A stretch of DNA of 64,000 bases from Pohlia nutans (GCA_022496805.1 CM040096.1:11347501-11411500), one strand, 5' to 3'; shown: positions 23,302 through 34,960, counted from the first letter of the stretch. Notes: generated by a model not told the origin, from the sequence alone. Made by a program: numbers and translations.

Positions 23302-24200
23302 GTTATTAGTCATACTTGGGAGCAATCTAATTCACCTAGTGTAGATGTCAATTTTGACTGTTCAAAATGTGAATGAAGCTCTAATTAATACATGATGCGG
23401 CCATTTAGATTGGAATTTTTGGAAATGGCTTCTACCAAATATTTAATCTTTTGTCGAAATAATGCAAATATTTTCTAAGATTCTATTTTTGACCATGAAA
23501 AAAAAATTGAAAAAAAAATTCCTTAAAATTTAGGCTAGTACTCTTTTCATAATTTTTTTTTTTCGACCTTGACAATCAAGTACAGTCTCTATAGTATTCA
23601 CAATTCTATTCAATTAGATTTTTTTTTTCACTCATTTAACTATTTTTTTAGAGATAAAAATTATCGTATGCTATTAATTATTACTCAGCCATTTATTGAT
23701 GTTACAATTAGAGTTCTAGCTTTTGGAGTGGTGGTTAGAATAACTTTCACCACTAAATTAGGAATTTTTGCACTTGGGAGTATGACAATGCACTTGTCGC
23801 CCATCAAACATAAATGAACCTTTTTTGAAGTTGCAGGGGGTATAATTTTGGTACTCGTGGGTTTTTGGATTAGGAATTGATAAAGTGTTAAAGTGGAAAT
23901 TTGGAGGTTTCAACTTACTCCAATGATGCAAATTTGGTCATACATGCATTAAATGTTACACTTGTACTTCATTTACTACAAAAAAATGTCTTAAGGGGAT
24001 AGTAAAAAATGGATAAAAATTTATCTGCATTTTCTACCAAATCATCAAGTCATTTAAAGCACCCATGTACAACCAATCAAGTACTACACATTGCGCTATA
24101 CTATATAGCTATTGCTACTACGTAATGCATCTCATAGTACCATGTGTCTCATACAATGTACTAAACTTATTTATATGCATTTAAGTCACTCTGCAAGTGC

Positions 24201-24461
24201 TCATTGTCCATTTCTTGCAATATATTCCACCAAATGTGGATTTGCTTCTATTGGAACTTTGATTTTTGCCACTTTTAGCTTACCATGCACTTGTACATTG
24301 TTCTCTTGTACAAGCCCATCCCAAGTTCTTACCAACACGTTTCTCCATGAGAATATAGCTGCGTCTTTGACAACCCATCCGTGTCCCACACCAAATGGCT
24401 CCAACAATGATTCCATGCAATTTGTAAACCTTGCGCTACTATATCCCCGCTCATCTTGCAT
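24201..24461 (-). pseudogene. Unrecognised ORF fragment in a repeat
   Basis: An 86-codon stretch (LEPFGVGHGWVVKDAAIFSW, then RTWDGLVQEN and VHGKLKVAKIKVPIEA) has a protein-like composition unlike its AT-rich surroundings. No family was recognised. It lies next to a copy of the TIR element found again at 48996-49220, so it may belong to a larger mobile element. Its ends are not defined. Confidence 0.3.
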
Positions 24462-24539
24462 TCCCCGTCCTCTTATGGGCCAATCTTAGACAACTTTCAT
24501 CTTCGCAATCCATTTGCTTTGTTTAAACTCCCGCACCTC

Positions 24540-24730
24540 CCCCCTATATAGAACAATAAATTTACTATATGTCACACTGACATAATAGTCCCAAATTTCA
24601 TGGAATACAAATGATTGGCGTTCCCTCATTATTTAGGAAAAATGATCCAAATGAAAATAATGTTTGAGTCTAATTTTCAAAAGCGTGCTCCTCTACACTT
24701 TGGTATTATACTATGTACATTGTAATACTA
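24540..24730. repeat. Relative of the MITE in the SQD2 promoter
   Basis: The order of phrases AATAGTCCCAAATTTCAT, GAATACAAATGA, TTCAAAAGCGTGCTCC and TACTATGTACAT follows that of the element at 48996-49220. Identity is moderate, so this is an old copy. The far end was not located. Confidence 0.55.
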
Positions 24731-25064
24731 TATTTATTTCCTTATTGATAAATCAAAAAACTAAAACGATAGGATGACAAAATAAATTAGAGAATAAACA
24801 AATGTTCTAAGAAAAGGAAGAAAAAATTTTAAAAGAGAAGAGAGAAATTTATGTTCAAATTGTTTATTTAGTAAAAAGTGAAATTTCAAAAAACCTAGCA
24901 AACAGAAATTATTTTACTGGAACAAAAAATACCAAGAAAATAAATAGGAGAAAAAGAAAGAAAAAGAAAGAAAAAAGAAACTCCAAAAATGGGCACAAAA
25001 CAAAAAAACACTAAAAAAGAAATTTTAAAAATAAAAAGTAAAACTTTAAATTTTAAATTAAATT

Positions 25065-25066
<2 letters not shown>

Positions 25067-25132
<66 letters not shown>
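25067..25132. repeat. (TA)33 microsatellite
   Basis: An uninterrupted TA run of 66 bases inside strongly AT-rich DNA. Open frames read through it are artefacts. Copy number in an assembly of this kind of tract is unreliable. Confidence 0.95.
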
Positions 25133-25134
<2 letters not shown>

Positions 25135-25799
25135 TATAAATATAAATGTATATAATAGAAATAATAAAAATAAAATAGATAACCCCTTCTGCCGTAGTGG
25201 GACGGGCCCTTGCCGAGGCTTGGCTAACCGTTGCCAACCCCGTGAGGTTGGCAAGCGCGCTCTTTGGGAGGGTGCACTCAAGTATCAAATGGTTTTTTTT
25301 AAAGCCCATTCTAAGTGCTTCAAGTATTTAAGGCTCAACCGACTTTTTAAACTACATTTCACATTTTACCTCTCAAAAATAATGCTCTCACTACTCTTCT
25401 TTTTTGCAAATGACATTACTTAAGGTTGTAAAGCTCAATATATAGGCATTCTAGGATGTAAAGGTGATATTCTTATCACCAAATTTTTTTAAAATGCATA
25501 TTTACGATGATTTTAACCTTGGTTTTTTTATAATTCTTTGTAAGCATGCTTGATTGAAGCGAACATCATGACGAATAACAAATCGAAGTAAACATTATTT
25601 TTAGAAATCCGTTTATTTTTGAAAACATGTCATTCATATATTTTTTTTTTCACCTTGAATCTTTTGATCTTACTTTTAATTACACGTAGTTATTTACAAT
25701 TACCTTTTAAACATCATTTTAGATTGAACAAATACGCATAGCTACTAAATTTAGCACATTTAGTCCTAGGAACTCAAATTTCTCATTAATTTCTTTAAT

Positions 25800-26335
25800 T
25801 CAAAAGTCAAATTCTACGTTAGGACCCCTAGATGTTAGGGACAACCAAATTTCATGTTGGGTGTCAATAATTTTGTTTAAAGCTGCTCAATATAGCATGA
25901 TATACCATACATGATGAAACTGTATTGTAAATTTCTGCAATTTTTTTTAAAAAAACAACACGTTTAGACAACTACAGGTTAGGGGCATCTAAATTTCATG
26001 TGGGGTTTTAAGATTTATAAACAAAAGCTGTTAAATTTGGTAGATTTTGCCATACATGCTCCAATTTGATGTAGATTTTCACATTTTGGAAAACAAACAC
26101 CACGTTAGGGCCTTTAGAAGTTAAGGGCATCCAAATTTCATGTTGGGTTTCAAAATTTATAATTAAAAGCAACTAAATTTAGCTTATTTTGCAATGCACA
26201 CACAAATTTGCTACGGATTTTTGTGATTTGAAAGCAATATAAAACATTACGGTCCCTAGGGAATACTGGCCTTGAAATTCCATCTTGGGTTTTTTTAAAT
26301 TATAAAATTCATTTGGTAAACGTAGTTATTAAATT
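25800..26335. repeat. Degenerate ~140-bp tandem repeat, about four units
   Basis: The phrase CATCCAAATTTCATGTTGGG (with changes) recurs near 25846, 25988, 26127 and 26268, giving periods of 142, 139 and 141. Each is preceded by ACGTTAGG or a close variant, and followed by an AT-rich stretch with AAAGCTGCT or AAAGCAACT. It resembles an old satellite fragment. Confidence 0.65.
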
Positions 26336-26429
26336 AAAGAAGTCCAAATTTGACGTAGGAATACCATTGGAAAGCTGCTTCCCGCTGAAATATATCTACC
26401 TAATTGGGTAAGATTTTAGTCCTTTTGAA

Positions 26430-26760
26430 ATGATGATATATGGTTGTGAACTTGCATGGTGCCTTTGCTATGAGGACTTTCTATTACTATACTCACATAT
26501 ACGGAGTATTGTTCACTGTTGGGTAGATAAATGTGAAATACAGTTAGTACCATATAGCATTGAGGAGCATGGTCATGTTGTAATTGTGAAATTAATTAGC
26601 CCTGCGATGGATGATTATGATCATGCAGGTATGGTCGCATAGAAGCTACATCGGCACAATAGAGTGATGGACTTGGTTGACCCAATAATGAGCTTACAAG
26701 ATGAAAAAAAGCTGGAAGCATTTAGTAGCCTTCAAGAAGGGTGCCTTATAGTTTCATCCA
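26430..26760 (+). pseudogene. Receptor-kinase C-terminal fragment
   Basis: 26430-26590 matches the non-MITE part of 6178-6600. The piece after the AG at about 26629 reads RVMDLVDPIMSLQDEKKLEA, which fits the end of a plant receptor kinase domain (LVDP motif), then a stop. It is a detached 3' part of the same pseudogene family as 0.7-6.0 kb. The position matching the Stowaway at 6230 holds only CGGAG between TA dinucleotides. Confidence 0.65.
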
Positions 26761-27020
26761 CCTTTATATATATATAGAGAGTGACCAGCAATTTGTAATT
26801 GAATGGGCTATTGAATCAAATAAACGATTACAAGATATTGTTGAATTGGGAGTGAGAGTGCTTTTGATTACTATTCACCATGGTTAGTTTCTCTTGCTTA
26901 GTGCCACCTGTCCCCATAGCTACTGATGTGATGTGAAATATCCCACATCATTTTGAATTCATTGGAGAATGAAATGATGTGGGATATTCCACATCATTCT
27001 GTTGGGGGAAGGCAGCAGTT
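26725..27020. repeat. Repeat shared with 55188-55475
   Basis: Both copies run from AGTAGCCTTCAAGA(A)GGGTGCC through TTTCATCCACCTTTATATAT, GAATCAAATAAAC and CACCATGG to an inverted repeat made of GATGTGG/AATAT/CCCACATC arms and GGCAGCA. Same orientation, with moderate divergence. In this copy the block includes the 3' end of the kinase fragment, so the kinase tail was copied together with the hairpin. Confidence 0.75.
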
Positions 27021-27033
27021 ATAAAGGCTCACC

Positions 27034-27226
27034 CACTAGTAGCAGAACTGTCATTTTTCATTTCCCACTTTGTGGAAACAATGAACAGTGACGGAATATT
27101 GTGCCTAGAATTCTGTCTTCTTGTGATAAAAACCACTCACCAACATCGTTGCAACCCATGTGCCTGGCGCGATTTCATTCCTTTTTCATTTATAGTAAGT
27201 GAAAAACGACACTTTTCCTACTAGTG
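27034..27226. mobile_element. CACTA-type MITE with ACC duplication
   Basis: The termini CACTAGTAG... and ...CTACTAGTG pair imperfectly for about 30 bases (both contain GTCRTTTTTCA). The flanks are ACC at 27031-27033 and ACC at 27227-27229, a 3-base target duplication as expected for CACTA elements. The 193-base body has no ORF. Confidence 0.75.
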
Positions 27227-27235
27227 ACCGAATGT

Positions 27236-27350
27236 GTGCTCACCTTATAACCGTGACGATGCTTTGCATCACAAACAACATTGCTAATGTTGTTGTTCAT
27301 CCTTCAGTTGATAGAACTCTCACTCAGGGAGTCGCTTTGCTTTTCGTTGT
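27236..27350 (-). pseudogene. Inverted copy of a receptor-kinase locus segment
   Basis: The stretch GTGCTCACCTTATAACCGTG, then GACGATGCTTTGCATCA, AACAACATTG and ACTCAGGGAGTCG is the reverse complement of 3210-3330 in the pseudogene. It lies in opposite orientation to the kinase fragment 600 bases away, so the locus was rearranged when copied. Confidence 0.65.
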
Positions 27351-28296
27351 TTAGAAATTCTCCATGCAGTGATGCAGTGACTGCACTCGGCTTTGCGTGT
27401 GAAACACGAAGTGAAAGTAAGGCCTGAATTGAGGGTGACTGACCGTCTATTCTAATTTATGATGTCTTGAAATTTTGGAGGGATTTTCATGAATATCGAC
27501 TTTTTTCGATAAATTAGGCAGATCAATGCTACATTGTGAGGGTGACGCAGTTCATTTGTTACATCACAAGTGAAAGCTTATCCTGCTTTTTGATCCAATG
27601 TGGACATTAATTAGCATCTCATGTACACATTATGATTGTGCTTATGCTGATCCACTTAAGGAAACTATAAAGGGTAAAGGGTATCTGTAAAGGGTACATT
27701 CACAGCATAACGATCCAAGGAAACTATAACTAGTGATTAAGTGAACGGATTATTAAGCAATAATCTTATCATTTGAATTGATAATGCATTAAAAATTAGT
27801 AACTACATACATTATATGTTATTTTACAATATACTAAAGTTTGACGATGTTTGAGAAGTTATTGGTACTCCAAAACGAGTCGTAACCAGTTGTTAATAAT
27901 GACAAAAATGTGCTAAAATGTTCATAATATGTCGCAAAATGTCCTTAAAGTTTTCTCATATGTACATAAATTGAAGATATAATTTTTTAAGCACTCATCA
28001 AGAGTCGTTAGATTTGGGCGGGGTTGGCTCGTTATATTGTGAATGCACCCTAAATTTTGTAGGCCATTGAAGTTCGATTTTTTTGGCTCTCACTATTTGT
28101 GATAATCAAGCCAATGTTTCATGTATTGTCGTGTTTGGACAGTAGAGTTCACAAATTCCAGGACTGGATTAGTATAGAGGTATAGGTGCAGACCCGGGTG
28201 TGGTATATGAAGGATACGAAGTTCTATCCAAATCTTTAGTCTATAAAACCAATGGTTAATGAGATCAAATGGCAGAGGACCTTAATGGCTATAAGA

Positions 28297-28656
28297 TGTT
28301 TTGGTCTCAAAGAAAGAAATGAAACATGGTTGTGATTTTTGGATTTGTGTTTTCAAAGAAAGGAATGAAACATAGTTACTTATGACTTGTTGTCCCGTGT
28401 TCTTAAAAGAAGGAAGCAAAATATGGTTGTAATTTTGAATCGTGTCTTGAGAGCAATGAACGAAACATGGTTGTGATTTTTAAACCCATGTTTTGATTGG
28501 AGGTAATGAAATATGGTTATGACTTTTGAACCCTTTAATTCTTTGATTGAAAGGAGCGAACATAATTATGACTTTTGCCTTGGTTAGAGAGGATGAAATA
28601 CATTTATGACTTTTGGACTTGTTCTTGGTTGGAAGGAATGAACACGTTAATTATTT
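28297..28656. repeat. ~50-bp minisatellite (GGAATGAAACATGGTTGTGA)
   Basis: About seven degenerate units carry GAATGAAACATGGTTGTGAT then TTTTGGA and TTGATTGGAA. The array resumes at about 29345-29850 after the TTAA-bounded insertion at 28657-29330. An inverted array lies at about 41815-42250. Confidence 0.7.
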
Positions 28657-29330
28657 TTAACCCCTAAACGTCCCATGGAGATTCTAGCTCGGGGAGTTCA
28701 CTTAATGTATTTTATGCGTATCACGTGTGAACAAATCTTTGACCCCCTATATTACATTGTAAACAATCAATCAAAGAACTTGAAAAAATTATAGCATGTT
28801 TCTTTATGTTGAAAGTCTATATTGTGAATTTTTGGGAATTTTCTTTATTCAAAATAATTTCTTACAAATTTTTGAAGCAAATAAATTCACTATACAACTA
28901 GTTTTTGTGTTTTAGAGCTAGTTTCAATTGTGTTTTTAGAGTTCGTTTTGAATTTAATTGAAATAAGAATTTTCTAAAATAAAAGACATAATGATTATGT
29001 AACCACACACAAAAATCTGGAGCAAAATCAAACTTTATAAAAAAGTATATAGGGGGTTGAAAATCACTTGTTCGCACGTTGTAACGTAATATTTGGAAGT
29101 GACCTCCCTGAGGATACTAGAGACGTTCATTGCGGTATATTTGGCATTTGTTGTAAGTAGAAAGTTCTAAAATCAAACCCCAATAGCTCATTAAAATCAT
29201 GTCGACATGTATTTTAACTTCACTTTTTATCTTAAATTTATAGGAGGTGTAGAACCTTCCAAATACAATGCAAATATTTATGTATAATATTGGTCGGAAC
29301 GGGTTCTCTTACTAGACTTCTAAGGATTAA
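28657..29330. mobile_element. TTAA-bounded TIR element inside a minisatellite
   Basis: The left end is TTAA-CCCCTAAACGTCCCATGG (28657). The right end is TAAGGATTAA, ending at 29330. The right-hand 200 bases match 36692-36891 (GGTATATTTGGCATTTGTTG, GGTCGGAACGGGTTCTCT). The element cuts the minisatellite into two parts. No transposase. Confidence 0.65.
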
Positions 29331-29344
29331 ACCTTAAGTGTCTT

Positions 29345-29850
29345 CGCCGTTGTGATTTTTGGACCTATGTTTAAGTTGGAAGGGATGAAATAGGATTAGT
29401 GTTTAAGATCAATGTCTTGATTGAGAAGGATGAATATGATTATGATTTTTGAACTCATGCCTTGATTAGAAGAGATGAAAGATAGTTGAGACTTTTGGAG
29501 GCAATCCAAGCCTTGGATTGTTAAAGTGAAACATAATTGTGATTTTTGAATCCAAGCTTGGATTGGAAAGTTTGAAACAAGGTTGTGATTTTTGGATCCA
29601 AGCCTTAAATTGATTGGAAGAGACTAAACACATTTATGATTTTCAAACTTGTGCCTTAGTTGAAATGAATGAAGTACAATTGCCACTTTTGTACAAGTGT
29701 ATTTTGAAATGAATGAAGTACAATTGCCACTTAGCCGAAAGGGAAGAAATGTGATTGAACTTTTAAAACCTCTATGTTGGTTGAAAATGATGGAATTGTA
29801 CTCTTTTAGTGGGAAGGGAATGTAAAAAATCACGGTTGAAAGAAAAACCT
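29345..29850. repeat. ~50-bp minisatellite, second part
   Basis: Continuation of the array at 28297-28656 in the same orientation, with units such as GATTGGAAGAGACTAAACAC and TTTATGATTTTCAAACTTG. The two parts are separated only by the element at 28657-29330. Confidence 0.65.
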
Positions 29851-30018
29851 AGATGGATATCACAAATAAAGAATTAAGTCATCTTCAAAATTAGGTAAAG
29901 AAAATTAAAAATCCTTTGGATTCCAAAGGTGAAGAGATGGAAACCCTTGACAATGATGATATCATATAAAAATAAACATTAGTGATTGTAAATAAATCAT
30001 AATGAATAAAAAAATAAG

Positions 30019-31446
30019 TTAACCCCTAAGTGTTTAACCCCTAAAATTCCTTGACCGTATTCTCACAAAAAACCATGAAAAACGCAACATTTGGAAGTTG
30101 CAGAAGAAATCATATGTTTTTTAGTTTTTTCATCATTTAACAGTAAGATCTAATACCCAACTTGAATTTTCATGTGAGCACAAAATTTGAGAGCAAAATG
30201 ACCATTAAAATGACCATTAGATTCTTAGATTATAAGGATCAAAGTTGCAAAAGAAGATTTTTTGGGGTTCAATCCGGTGACAAATTTGAATTTTAGAAAT
30301 TAATATCTTTTTTTTGAATGGGTTAGAAATTCATTGAATGGCAAGGCCATGTTAACAATTGAGTTAAGTTTTTAAATATAAAATCTTGTAAGAAAAAAGC
30401 TCATATTAATTTTTCATAAAACAATTACTAGAAGTAGGTACAAAGTGAAAGGAAAAAGAAAATCATTAATAAGTTTGACATGGAATTGTAAAATGTCAAT
30501 CTTAATGGTGAGAATGTTGTACTTGGAAATCTTCACCTAGTGCCTTTTATTTCATTAAAAAATATTGAAAATTGAGTTTAGAAATGAGCTTAAAAGTTTT
30601 TTTGGTCCAAACTGCCTAAAAATCAGATCTCCTGATAACTTTTATCCCATTGCTCAAAATGGGAATATTTAAAGCTTCATTTGTAGATAAAGATCAACCA
30701 ATCATGAATCAAAAAAGAAATTTTGAAAAAGAGTATAAAATAAAAAAATTCTTGCTGCCCGATCTCGCTTCAAAAACTTCAAATGCTTATAACTTTTGCA
30801 ATACTTATCGGAATGACATGAAACGAAGTGCGACATGTAGAGTGTAGTTTTTGGAAGCTACGCTGAAATTTTCATTGAAATTTTAAAAAATATGAGGTCC
30901 CTGGAGGCTGCCCAAAAAGTGGAACGACTAGAATATGGTCGCTTAGAATTTTAGGGGTTAAAGAGCTTAATATGGCCCAACTAGGACGTTTTTCAGTCAA
31001 ACGTTGATTTTCACCTAATTCTTAATTTTAAATGAAAACGATCCCAATCAAAAAAGTGTGGAGGTTATCTTCTACTTACAAGAACAATTTACTATAATTC
31101 TTCAAATTTGTTATAATTTTAAATGAAAACGGTCCCAATCAAAAAAGTGTGGAGGTTATCTTCTATTTACAAGAACAATTTACTATAATTCTTCAAATTT
31201 GTTATAATTGCACTCTGTACAATAGTTTAAGTTCAGATTCCTAAAATCCTAACATTCACTGCAGAACAGAAAAAGTTTTTCTATTGACTCTTTATATGTA
31301 TGCTCAAAAAGCATGCCCCTACAACTTTTTCATCACTATTATTTAGATTTCTTCATCACTAAAGATTTCATTCTATTTAGAAAAAATTGTACTCACTATG
31401 ATTTTTACAAGAAAAAAGCTTTGAAAAAATCTTATAAAATTCATGA
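30019..31446. mobile_element. TTAA element interrupted by a nested one
   Basis: It begins TTAA-CCCCTAAGTG at 30019, is cut at an internal TTAA by the element 30034-30961, and resumes AGAGCTTAATATGGCCCAAC. The resumed part matches the reverse complement of 41215-41767 and also 63099-63645 (TTTTTCAGTCAAACGTTGAT, AAGTGTGGAGGTTATCTTC). A piece of about 95 bases is tandemly duplicated at 31029-31210. Similarity to the relatives ends near 31446, without a visible right terminus. Confidence 0.7.
30034..30961. mobile_element. Nested TTAA element, 928 bp
   Basis: The ends TTAA-CCCCTAAAATTCC and GGAATTTTAGGGG-type (here AGAATTTTAGGGG-TTAA) are inverted. It is a close reverse-orientation copy of 36888-37806; the stretches compared by eye differ at only a few per cent of positions. 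TTAA stands on both sides, one copy supplied by the interrupted element. No transposase ORF; a 65-codon frame inside is not conserved-looking. Confidence 0.8.
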
Positions 31447-32479
31447 CAAAGGCTTATATAGTTGATTAGAATGTTGTTTGATTCTTTGTGATAGCGATGT
31501 CTTCAATTTTTCTTTTACTTTATATTTGAAAGTTGGAAAATCCCAATATCCAAATTAATATGAATATTATTATCATCCTTGGAGTAATACACCTAAATAC
31601 AATTCATTTGTCAATAAGTACATCATATGTATTAAACAATAAATAAATAGTTAAAGTACAATATTAACCAAGGTATTCTACCAATTCACCTTAATGTATA
31701 CTTAATAACTTGAAATAAGGAAGAAAGAGAGTAATTTTGATCCTAAGGGCTACTGCAAATGAAGAGTCTATTAGGGGAAAGTGCTACCAACTTGCTCATC
31801 AGGACCAAGATGGCATATGCTAACTTTGATGCCCGGGACGTGCACTCTACATTATATTTGTGAATCACGTACGTTTATGACCCCTTCTAAAAAGCCCCTT
31901 GTATACGAGAGGTAATATATCTAAATACCTTTGTATACAGATATATTCCATTTTAAATATATGTTTAATGCAACTTTATCTGAGTATTTTCAGTTCTAAA
32001 TGTGTTTATTGTATGTATACGTAATACGGCAGTGTTCAAATTAATACCCCTTGAATTCAGTACACTCAAGTATACTCGTACATGTTTAGTATAGTGCAGG
32101 CTCGAGGCCTTGATTGCCTCATTCAAACGTAGACTCTTTAGTCACTTAACAAAAGTATTAGAATAAGAAATACTACATTGTACCCTTTTAAAGTATAAAG
32201 AAAATAATATTTAGTGTACCAGTAATGTATACCTTTTAGAATGTTATTATTCGATTGCAAAATATATAAAAACAATGACACTAATCAAGCTATTTAAGCC
32301 TATTTAAGCATTGGTTCCTCTCTTATTCAATTCATCGTTCCATTCCATTCTCAAATTCGAGGATACTATGTGAGTCCTTTGAATTTGGCTCACTACAAGC
32401 CATATGAGTCTGTGCCTGCTTCTTGGTCTTATTACTATTTGTCCAACAAAGGATCGGAACTAGCCCTGCATCAAAAGAG
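31447..32479. other. AT-rich intergenic, nothing recognised
   Basis: No coding exon, TIR pair or tandem array was seen between the TTAA elements and the copia relic. Confidence 0.4.
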
Positions 32480-34043
32480 TGTTAAATTATGAAAGATAAT
32501 GTGCACAAAAGGTAAACAATGATTATTATGTGACTTGCCACCCAACCATAGAAGTGAGATCTTATCCGATAGACAACGGTATCTCCTTCACCCACCAAGT
32601 CACACTTATAGTCCTAGTACCGTCTGTCTACATACTTAAAATATGTACAGACTAACTAGACTATTACTTTGGTGTTCTAACTAACTTGGAGTCATAGACT
32701 CTTGGTCTATCAGTTCCCTCATAAGTAACTTAATTACTACATGAGTAACTTAATTCCAAAACTCCCCCATAGTTAGAACCACCTTTAGTAGATAATAATA
32801 TAGTGCCACATTATTTACCAAAAACATAACTTAGTATTACTCTAATTAAGTCCTCTAATTTTTTCTTGAATGATTTAATAGGTAGAACTTGCAATCTTTG
32901 TTCTTCCTACAGAATCTTACCAATAAGATATGATAGATTCTTCTCATTACTGTGAATGTAAATGAAACTCAGCCATGAATCTGGTAAAGAACTTAGAAGC
33001 ACATTAATCTTATCTTCGTCATTACAAATGACTCCCACTCCTGCCAAACGATCAATCAATGATCTAAATTTGGCTATGGCACTTGCCAAACTCTCAGACT
33101 GATCCACTTTGAAGGACCAAAATTCCTTTAGGAGAAGTCTTTTTGAATGCATATCACTCATCTCATAGATATGACAAAGTTCATCCCATGCTTCTTTAGC
33201 GGAGTTACACTGAATGATTTGATGGAGTGACTCATCTACGAGATAAAATACAATAGTAGAGAGGGCTATTTGATCACGTTCTAACTACTTAGTCATACTG
33301 CTATCAATAATAGTACCAACATTGGCTCCCCCTTCTCCATTTTTTCCTTGGACAATTCCAATTAGTGTGTCACTTGCAGTGCTACTTGGTATTGGTTCTT
33401 CACCATTTACCAACTTCCACAATCCATCCCTCTGACTTCAAGAGATAGATCATCCTCAATTTCCATGAATTGAATCCCTGACCACCAGACTTGTTCAAGA
33501 AACTAGTTCCACTGCTAGAACTATCGATGCTAACTTGCATTCGTCAATGCAGATAACAACTTTGAGACTATGGGGGCTAATCCTAGGTTTAACTGTGAAT
33601 TCAAATCAAAGCCCAATTCAATTCTCTACTCTCTCAAATCAAAGTCCAATTCAATTATCTACTCTCTCCTTTAATCAACCTAGCTCTCATACCATGTTAA
33701 ATTAAGAAACTTAAAATAATGTGCACAAAAGGTAAACAATGTTTATTATGTGACTTGTCACCCAACCATAGAAGTGAGATCTTGTCCAATAGACAATGGT
33801 ATCTCCTTCACCCACCAAGCCACACTTATAGTCCTAGTACCGTCTGTCTACATACTTAGAATATGTATAGACTAACTAGGCTATTACTTTGGTGTTCTAA
33901 CTAACTTGAAGTCATAGACTCTTGGTCTATCAGTTCCCTCATAAGTAACTTAATTACCATATGAGTAACTTAAGCATAGACCCTTGGTCTATAAGTTCCC
34001 TCATGAGTAACTTAATTACCACATGAGTAACTTAATTCCAACA
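32480..34043 (-). mobile_element. Internally deleted Ty1/copia retrotransposon
   Basis: Two direct LTRs lie at 32480-32761 and 33695-34043. The copy at 33695 is longer through a local duplication of about 60 bases containing GTAACTTAATTACCACATGA. Read on the minus strand, the 34043 end starts TGTTGG and the LTR ends TTAACA. The primer-binding site next to 33694 reads TGGTATGAGAGC, one base off the initiator-Met complement. The purine tract TGGGGGAG lies at about 32762-32769. The internal part (about 930 bases) keeps only a gag piece. No pol remains, so it is nonautonomous. No matching target duplication was found. Confidence 0.8.
32907..33161 (-). pseudogene. copia gag fragment
   Basis: An 84-codon stretch reads ESLASAIAKFRSLIDRLAGV then DDEDKINVLLSSLPDSW, which fits the gag (UBN2-like) region of plant copia polyproteins. 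It lies between the two LTRs in the orientation set by the primer-binding site. It stops at 32907, and no reverse transcriptase or integrase follows. Confidence 0.75.
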
Positions 34044-34960
34044 TTAGTTTCATGAAATCAATCTTGACAGATTAAGCTCGTCACTCAGTTGGGGACTCAT
34101 CACATTGACTGTTAACCTTCAATCTCAATGACTGTGTAATATTGTTCGAGGGGTACTGTAGCATTATTTTACTATTCGCGAGCAAATACGTTTCACCACG
34201 GGACTACTGTAGTAATTTGAATCAGAAAACACAGTCTGTCCTCCCGCCTGCCGAAGGAAGCTCAAGCGTTACCATATCAAGATATATAATAGACTTACAG
34301 GCTATTTTACTCTGTCTCTTTACCTCCCAGTGTGTGTGTTAGTGTGTGTAAGTTCTAGTGTGCCAGCTCTGAGCAGCCGAGCGTACTTTTGTGTGCATAC
34401 AGTACTATGTGAAGCTCTGTACCTGTGAGCATCTTGTGTTAAGGTTTACTGTTTTGTTTAATACACAAGTGCGTTATGGAAAGCTGTGTTTGTATGAGTG
34501 CATGTTAAGGTCTACTGCGTTCACTTGCAGGTACTTTCTTGTACTGCACTTCTATTGTAATATAAAACATATGCTTATGTCTTATTTCTAATTTATCCTT
34601 AGTTTGACAGAGGTCTTTTCTTGTCATGTGAATCCCTCAAGAATTCCAAATTTCCAACTGAGTATGAGAATCGTTAGTCCAACGACTCTTTTTCAGATGT
34701 CAACTCGAAAGGCTTCAATCTTGTTTATCAAAGACACTGGAATTTCTTTAGGCATTGCTACGTTCATTCAACTCATCATACAATCATGTCGATCGTCAAC
34801 TATCTTTAATTGTTTTCATCATGAAACATTGAAACCGATTCACAATTTGTGTTTGTTTTCTCACATCTGTAGATTATAGATAAAGAGTGGATGAACAATT
34901 GCCGATTGATCAACAAAAGAGGCTGGGTATTGTTACTTCGATATCCGATCACAAAGAATC

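Noticed and set aside
24895..25423. Long ORFs across the TA tract
   Set aside because: They are Tyr-Ile repeats from an uninterrupted (TA)33 run, readable on both strands.
28297..29850. CRISPR-like array
   Set aside because: Units are degenerate and contiguous, with no constant repeat and variable spacer pattern, and the context is a plant nuclear genome.
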